A program made the position numbers and the translations under genes. Below are positions 61,268 through 64,000 of a stretch of DNA of 64,000 nt, piece by piece. The notes under the pieces were generated by a model. That model did not search any database. It was not told the DNA's origin and saw only the letters and a list, made by a program, of their open reading frames with translations. Source of the DNA: Cytobacillus oceanisediminis (lineage in GTDB: Bacteria; Bacillota; Bacilli; Bacillales; Cytobacillaceae); the NCBI RefSeq assembly GCF_022811925.1, contig NZ_CP065511.1, positions 2,473,501 to 2,537,500 on the forward strand, in the 5' to 3' direction. Numbering within the stretch: position 1 is the first letter of the stretch; each line of letters opens with the position of its first letter.

Positions 61268-61669
61268 TCAATTGATATTTATATCTCTATCGCATCCTGG
61301 CCCTGCTTTATGTTTATTTATAAATATCTCTAATATCTCATTGGAAAAATCTGCACTTACCTTTTTATTAATAACTGAAAAAGGCAGCATTACCTTCCGC
61401 ATACATGGCTGGCCGCAGCGAATTGGATCTGTTTCATCTATTTTAACCGCTTTAATGATCACGGTGTTTTCTTTTAAGGAAACGGTTACATCTTTTGAAA
61501 CGCATCCTGTTAAAAGCGCCTCAACGATAATTTCCGCTTCCGTATCATATAAGTCGATGCGAAAAGTAATTTGATCCAAATACGATGAAAGCGGGTCCAG
61601 GTAATAATCCTCCATCCATTTTTCCAATTCATCCAAATTAAACGGATGGAAATCTTCCTTTTTGTTCAA
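61268..61669 (-). CDS. Hsp20/alpha-crystallin-like protein
   Basis: The TTG at 61669 has AAGGGGG 8 bases upstream and gives 133 residues; the TTG at 61675 is too close to that site. The C-terminal 90 residues have the alpha-crystallin pattern: DLYDTEAEIIVEALLTG, VTVSLKENTVIIKAV, then the hallmark KVMLPFSVINKKVSADFSNEILEIFINK. Similar proteins in Bacillus (CotP, CotM) sit in the spore coat, and others are holdases. The role here is not decided. Confidence 0.75.
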   Translation of the reverse strand: MNKKEDFHPFNLDELEKWMEDYYLDPLSSYLDQITFRIDLYDTEAEIIVEALLTGCVSKDVTVSLKENTVIIKAVKIDETDPIRCGQPCMRKVMLPFSVINKKVSADFSNEILEIFINKHKAGPGCDRDININ

Positions 61670-61762
61670 TTTCAAAACCCCCTTGTTTCAATCTATAGTA
61701 TTCATTTCATGTAAAATAGTGAAAAATGATATAATAATCAGGCAAGTGCTGGAGGGATCTAT

Positions 61763-63166
61763 ATGAAAAGTACAGTCAGAAATATTTTGCCGGTTCATGA
61801 ACTGCAAAAAGACCGGCGTTTTACTCATTTAATGAAACAGTATGGACTTGACTTTATACATACAACTAACATTTTAAAAGAGGTAATTTCTGAAATCAGG
61901 AATAACATTCTTGTTGGTAATTGGACCGGTGAGGAGCCTGGTACTGAAAAATTTACCAACGCTATATTTAAAAAAGCAGAAGAGGTAATCACTGCTCGGT
62001 ATGGATATACACTAAAAAGGGTTATCAATGCCACCGGCACTATTCTTCACACTAATCTTGGCCGAGCGCGTTTAAGCAAATCAGCAGCCGAACATATGCT
62101 TGAAATTGCCATGAACTATTCCAATTTGGAGTATAACTTGGGTGAAGGAGCACGGGGATCCAGGCATACTCACCTGGAAAGCCTGGTCAAAGAGCTGACA
62201 GGTGCAGAAGCAGCTATGGCAGTTAACAATAATGCTGCTGCTGTTTATATTATCTTAAAAGCTCTTGCTGAAGAAAAAGAAGTAATAGTTTCCCGCGGTC
62301 AGCTTGTTGAAATCGGAGGCTCCTTCAGGGTATCAAGCATAATGGAAGAGAGCGGTGCAACGCTTGTTGAAGTAGGAACAACGAATAAAACCCATTTGGA
62401 AGATTATAAAAATGTGATCAATGAAGATACAGCCATGATAATGAAGGTACATACGAGCAATTTTAAAATTATAGGCTTCACCAAAGAAGTTGGAACTGAC
62501 GAACTTGCCCAGTTATCCAAAGAAAAAGATATCATATTCTATGAAGACTTGGGCAGCGGTGCACTATTTGATTTTAAAAGCAAGGGTATCGGAAATGAGC
62601 CAGCCGTACGCGATGTGATAAAAATGGGGGCAGATATCGTTTCTTTTAGCGGGGATAAGCTTTTGGGCGGCCCGCAGGCAGGCATTATTGCCGGGAGAAA
62701 GGACTTAATTGAAAAACTGAAAAAACACCAGCTTGCCCGGGTTCTTCGAGTTGATAAAATGACAATTGCTGCGCTCGAAGGCACGCTTATTGATTACTTA
62801 AAAGGGGAAGAGGGGCTGAAAAATATTCCGGTGGTCCATGATGTATTGATGACCGGTGATGAACTCGAAACGAGAACAGCACAATTTCTTCACAGATTAC
62901 AAGCAGCTGCGAAGGATTATGAATGCTCTATGAGAGAAAGCACAGGGCAAGTAGGGGGAGGCACAATGCCCGATGTTGAACTGCCGTCCTGGATTGCCGT
63001 TCTAAAGCACCGGCGTTATTCAGCGGAACATATTGGCCGCCAGTTAAGGATTGATTGTAGCCCTTCCATAATAGTGAGGATACATAAAGAAGAAATACTG
63101 ATTGATCTGCGGGCAGTAACTCCAAATGAAGAGGACACCATTATAAAAGCATTAACTGCTATTTAA
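61763..63166 (+). CDS. selA: L-seryl-tRNA(Sec) selenium transferase
   Basis: SelA converts seryl-tRNA(Sec) to selenocysteinyl-tRNA(Sec) with selenophosphate. The 467-residue PLP enzyme has RVINATGTILHTNLGRARL, ARGSRHTHLESLVKELTGAEAAMAVNNNAAAV, EDLGSGALFDF and the PLP Lys in SFSGDKLLGGPQAGIIAG. TGGAGGG precedes the ATG. It lies near the selenoprotein gene, but selB and selD are not in the window; the gene after it is sspP on the other strand. Confidence 0.95.
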   Translation: MKSTVRNILPVHELQKDRRFTHLMKQYGLDFIHTTNILKEVISEIRNNILVGNWTGEEPGTEKFTNAIFKKAEEVITARYGYTLKRVINATGTILHTNLGRARLSKSAAEHMLEIAMNYSNLEYNLGEGARGSRHTHLESLVKELTGAEAAMAVNNNAAAVYIILKALAEEKEVIVSRGQLVEIGGSFRVSSIMEESGATLVEVGTTNKTHLEDYKNVINEDTAMIMKVHTSNFKIIGFTKEVGTDELAQLSKEKDIIFYEDLGSGALFDFKSKGIGNEPAVRDVIKMGADIVSFSGDKLLGGPQAGIIAGRKDLIEKLKKHQLARVLRVDKMTIAALEGTLIDYLKGEEGLKNIPVVHDVLMTGDELETRTAQFLHRLQAAAKDYECSMRESTGQVGGGTMPDVELPSWIAVLKHRRYSAEHIGRQLRIDCSPSIIVRIHKEEILIDLRAVTPNEEDTIIKALTAI

Positions 63167-63170
63167 TTCT

Positions 63171-63205
63171 AGCAGCTGCCTGATTTTGAGGCAGCTGCTT
63201 TTTTA
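63171..63205 (+). terminator. Rho-independent terminator of selA
   Basis: AGCAGCTGCC and GGCAGCTGCT form a perfect 10-bp stem and run into T6. Confidence 0.92.
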
Positions 63206-63212
63206 TTAAAAT

Positions 63213-63359
63213 TTACATATCATGGTGGGAATTATGTTTTTGTCTGGTATGGTTACGGTTTTTCACTTTTTTTGAGCCGCTTAATGGTTCAGGCTGTCCA
63301 TCGTTATTATGTCCTTTGGGTGCATTTTTTCGCATGTCTTTGCCATTGTTTTTGTTCAT
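63213..63359 (-). CDS. sspP: Small acid-soluble spore protein P
   Basis: This 48-residue gene is too short for many gene finders. AGGAGGG lies 7 bases before the ATG. The product is very basic and hydrophilic: [20 protein letters not shown] then [20 protein letters not shown] and a final KHNSHHDM, which matches the SspP minor spore protein of Bacillus as I remember it. It is made in the forespore and marks the organism as a spore former. Confidence 0.92.
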   Translation of the reverse strand: MNKNNGKDMRKNAPKGHNNDGQPEPLSGSKKVKNRNHTRQKHNSHHDM

Positions 63360-63538
63360 TTGATGCCCTCCTCATAATATAGGATGCTGACTTCCGCTCC
63401 AGGCAGCTGCTATACTGTGCTGCCGTCTTACTGGCTGCTGGGCAATAAGATAGAAGGAGAAATTCACCTTCATCTCATGTGTTAGTTTGGCTCTTTTACA
63501 TGAAAAATTGCCTTGCAAATTGTGGCTGAATTTCAAGA

Positions 63539-63562
63539 TTTCCGCCTGAGTGATTTGGCGGA
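63539..63562. other. Perfect hairpin in the ytzC leader region
   Basis: TTCCGCC and GGCGGAA pair around ten bases within the 263-base gap between sspP and ytzC. It lacks a T run, so it may be an operator or mRNA structure. I see nothing else in this gap. Confidence 0.35.
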
Positions 63563-63622
63563 ATATTTTATGGTTCTATTGCGCAATTTAATGGTACAAA
63601 TTTTATTAGGAGTGAAAAAAGC

Positions 63623-63880
63623 ATGCCATATCATAAAGATAAACAGCAGGCATTTCAGGCAGCACAGCAGGGAATGGAAGATGCACAGGAGCTTTATGCT
63701 GAAATTGTAAAAGATTCTGCCAGTTACGGCCATCAGCTTAAACATCTTAAGCAGGAGGTAAACGAAGCGTACGCTCAAATTGAAAATGCACTTGAGGTTG
63801 CATCGGAACATCAGCGGGCACAATTGGAGAGATTCCAGCAGGACTTGCGAACTATGGTTGATGATGTGAACCAATACTAG
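63623..63880 (+). CDS. ytzC: DUF2524 protein YtzC
   Basis: The 85-residue protein is almost all helix (KQQAFQAAQQGMEDAQELYAEIV ... HLKQEVNEAYAQIENALEVASEHQRAQLERFQQDLRTMVDDV) and matches the YtzC/DUF2524 type of small Bacillus proteins. TAGGAGTG precedes the ATG. The function is unknown; it is likely a cytosolic coiled-coil. Confidence 0.85.
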   Translation: MPYHKDKQQAFQAAQQGMEDAQELYAEIVKDSASYGHQLKHLKQEVNEAYAQIENALEVASEHQRAQLERFQQDLRTMVDDVNQY

Positions 63881-63909
63881 AACGTATGAATGAATAAAAT
63901 TAACCAAAA

Positions 63910-63932
63910 ACCCGGCTGCGGACCAGCCGGGT
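63910..63932 (+). terminator. Terminator hairpin after ytzC
   Basis: ACCCGGCTG and CAGCCGGGT form a perfect 9-bp stem, followed by an AT-rich stretch with short T runs. Confidence 0.7.
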
Positions 63933-63968
63933 AATTTAAATTTAATTTACTAAGGAAATACAACATTT

Positions 63969-64000
63969 TGAACTTCGATAACGGTCTAGCGCAAGCAGCC
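63969..64000. repeat. Intergenic hairpin repeat, copy C (5' end only)
   Basis: tgaacttcgataacggtctagc repeats the start of copy A with two changes. The element runs off the right edge. Confidence 0.7.

Noticed and set aside
6761..64000. CRISPR array
   Set aside because: The only repeated sequences are three dispersed hairpin elements; there are no short direct repeats with regular spacers and no cas genes.

Overview
The window looks like chromosomal DNA of an endospore-forming member of the Bacillaceae (Cytobacillus/Mesobacillus-like). The grounds are moderate-to-low GC, strong purine-rich ribosome binding sites with frequent TTG/GTG starts, the minor small acid-soluble spore protein SspP, YtzC-, YeeI-, YfmM-, YdhK- and YczE-type genes, a lipoteichoic acid synthase, sortase D, and perfect CcpA (cre) and PerR boxes. 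No rRNA, tRNA, CRISPR array or intact insertion sequence was recognised.

Layout. 1-12 kb: end of an MscS channel, a nuclease-helicase fusion related to DinG/XPD, a YczE membrane protein, LTA synthase, a composite intergenic repeat, a copper-storage four-helix protein with a YdhK lipoprotein, and a VTT membrane protein with an OmpR-type two-component system. 11.5-15 kb: a YheO-like regulator behind a perfect cre site, the two-subunit L-serine dehydratase, and an anchored thermonuclease with an excalibur domain. 15-23.6 kb: an oxidoreductase, yeeI, a class D sortase with its LPNTA substrate, and a very large polytopic membrane protein.

23.9-51 kb is an aromatic catabolism island. paaKABCD, an EthD protein, paaF, paaG, paaH, a paaJ-like thiolase and paaX encode CoA-dependent phenylacetate degradation. 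After a stretch with three small membrane proteins and a FabK-like flavoprotein comes a three-gene ABC importer of the TrpX type. Next are a hotdog thioesterase, phenylalanine dehydrogenase and a complete E1alpha-E1beta-E2-E3 2-oxoacid dehydrogenase. The homogentisate set follows: HPPD, an aminotransferase, a flavin-reductase-like protein, fumarylacetoacetase and homogentisate dioxygenase. Read together, phenylalanine would be deaminated to phenylpyruvate, oxidatively decarboxylated to phenylacetyl-CoA by the dedicated complex, and passed to the Paa enzymes; tyrosine would go through homogentisate. That route is an inference from gene order. paaE, paaZ and a maleylacetoacetate isomerase are not in the window.

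51-64 kb: DegV, the ABC-F protein YfmM beside a decayed second yfmM, PerR-controlled catalase, arginine deiminase, the kbl/threonine dehydrogenase pair, arylamine N-acetyltransferase, and a selenium locus. The selenium locus holds a SelW-like gene whose in-frame UGA lies in a CxxU motif and is followed by a good bacterial SECIS hairpin, then a structured non-coding element, an Hsp20-like gene and selA. An ordinary gene finder would miss both the selenoprotein and sspP.
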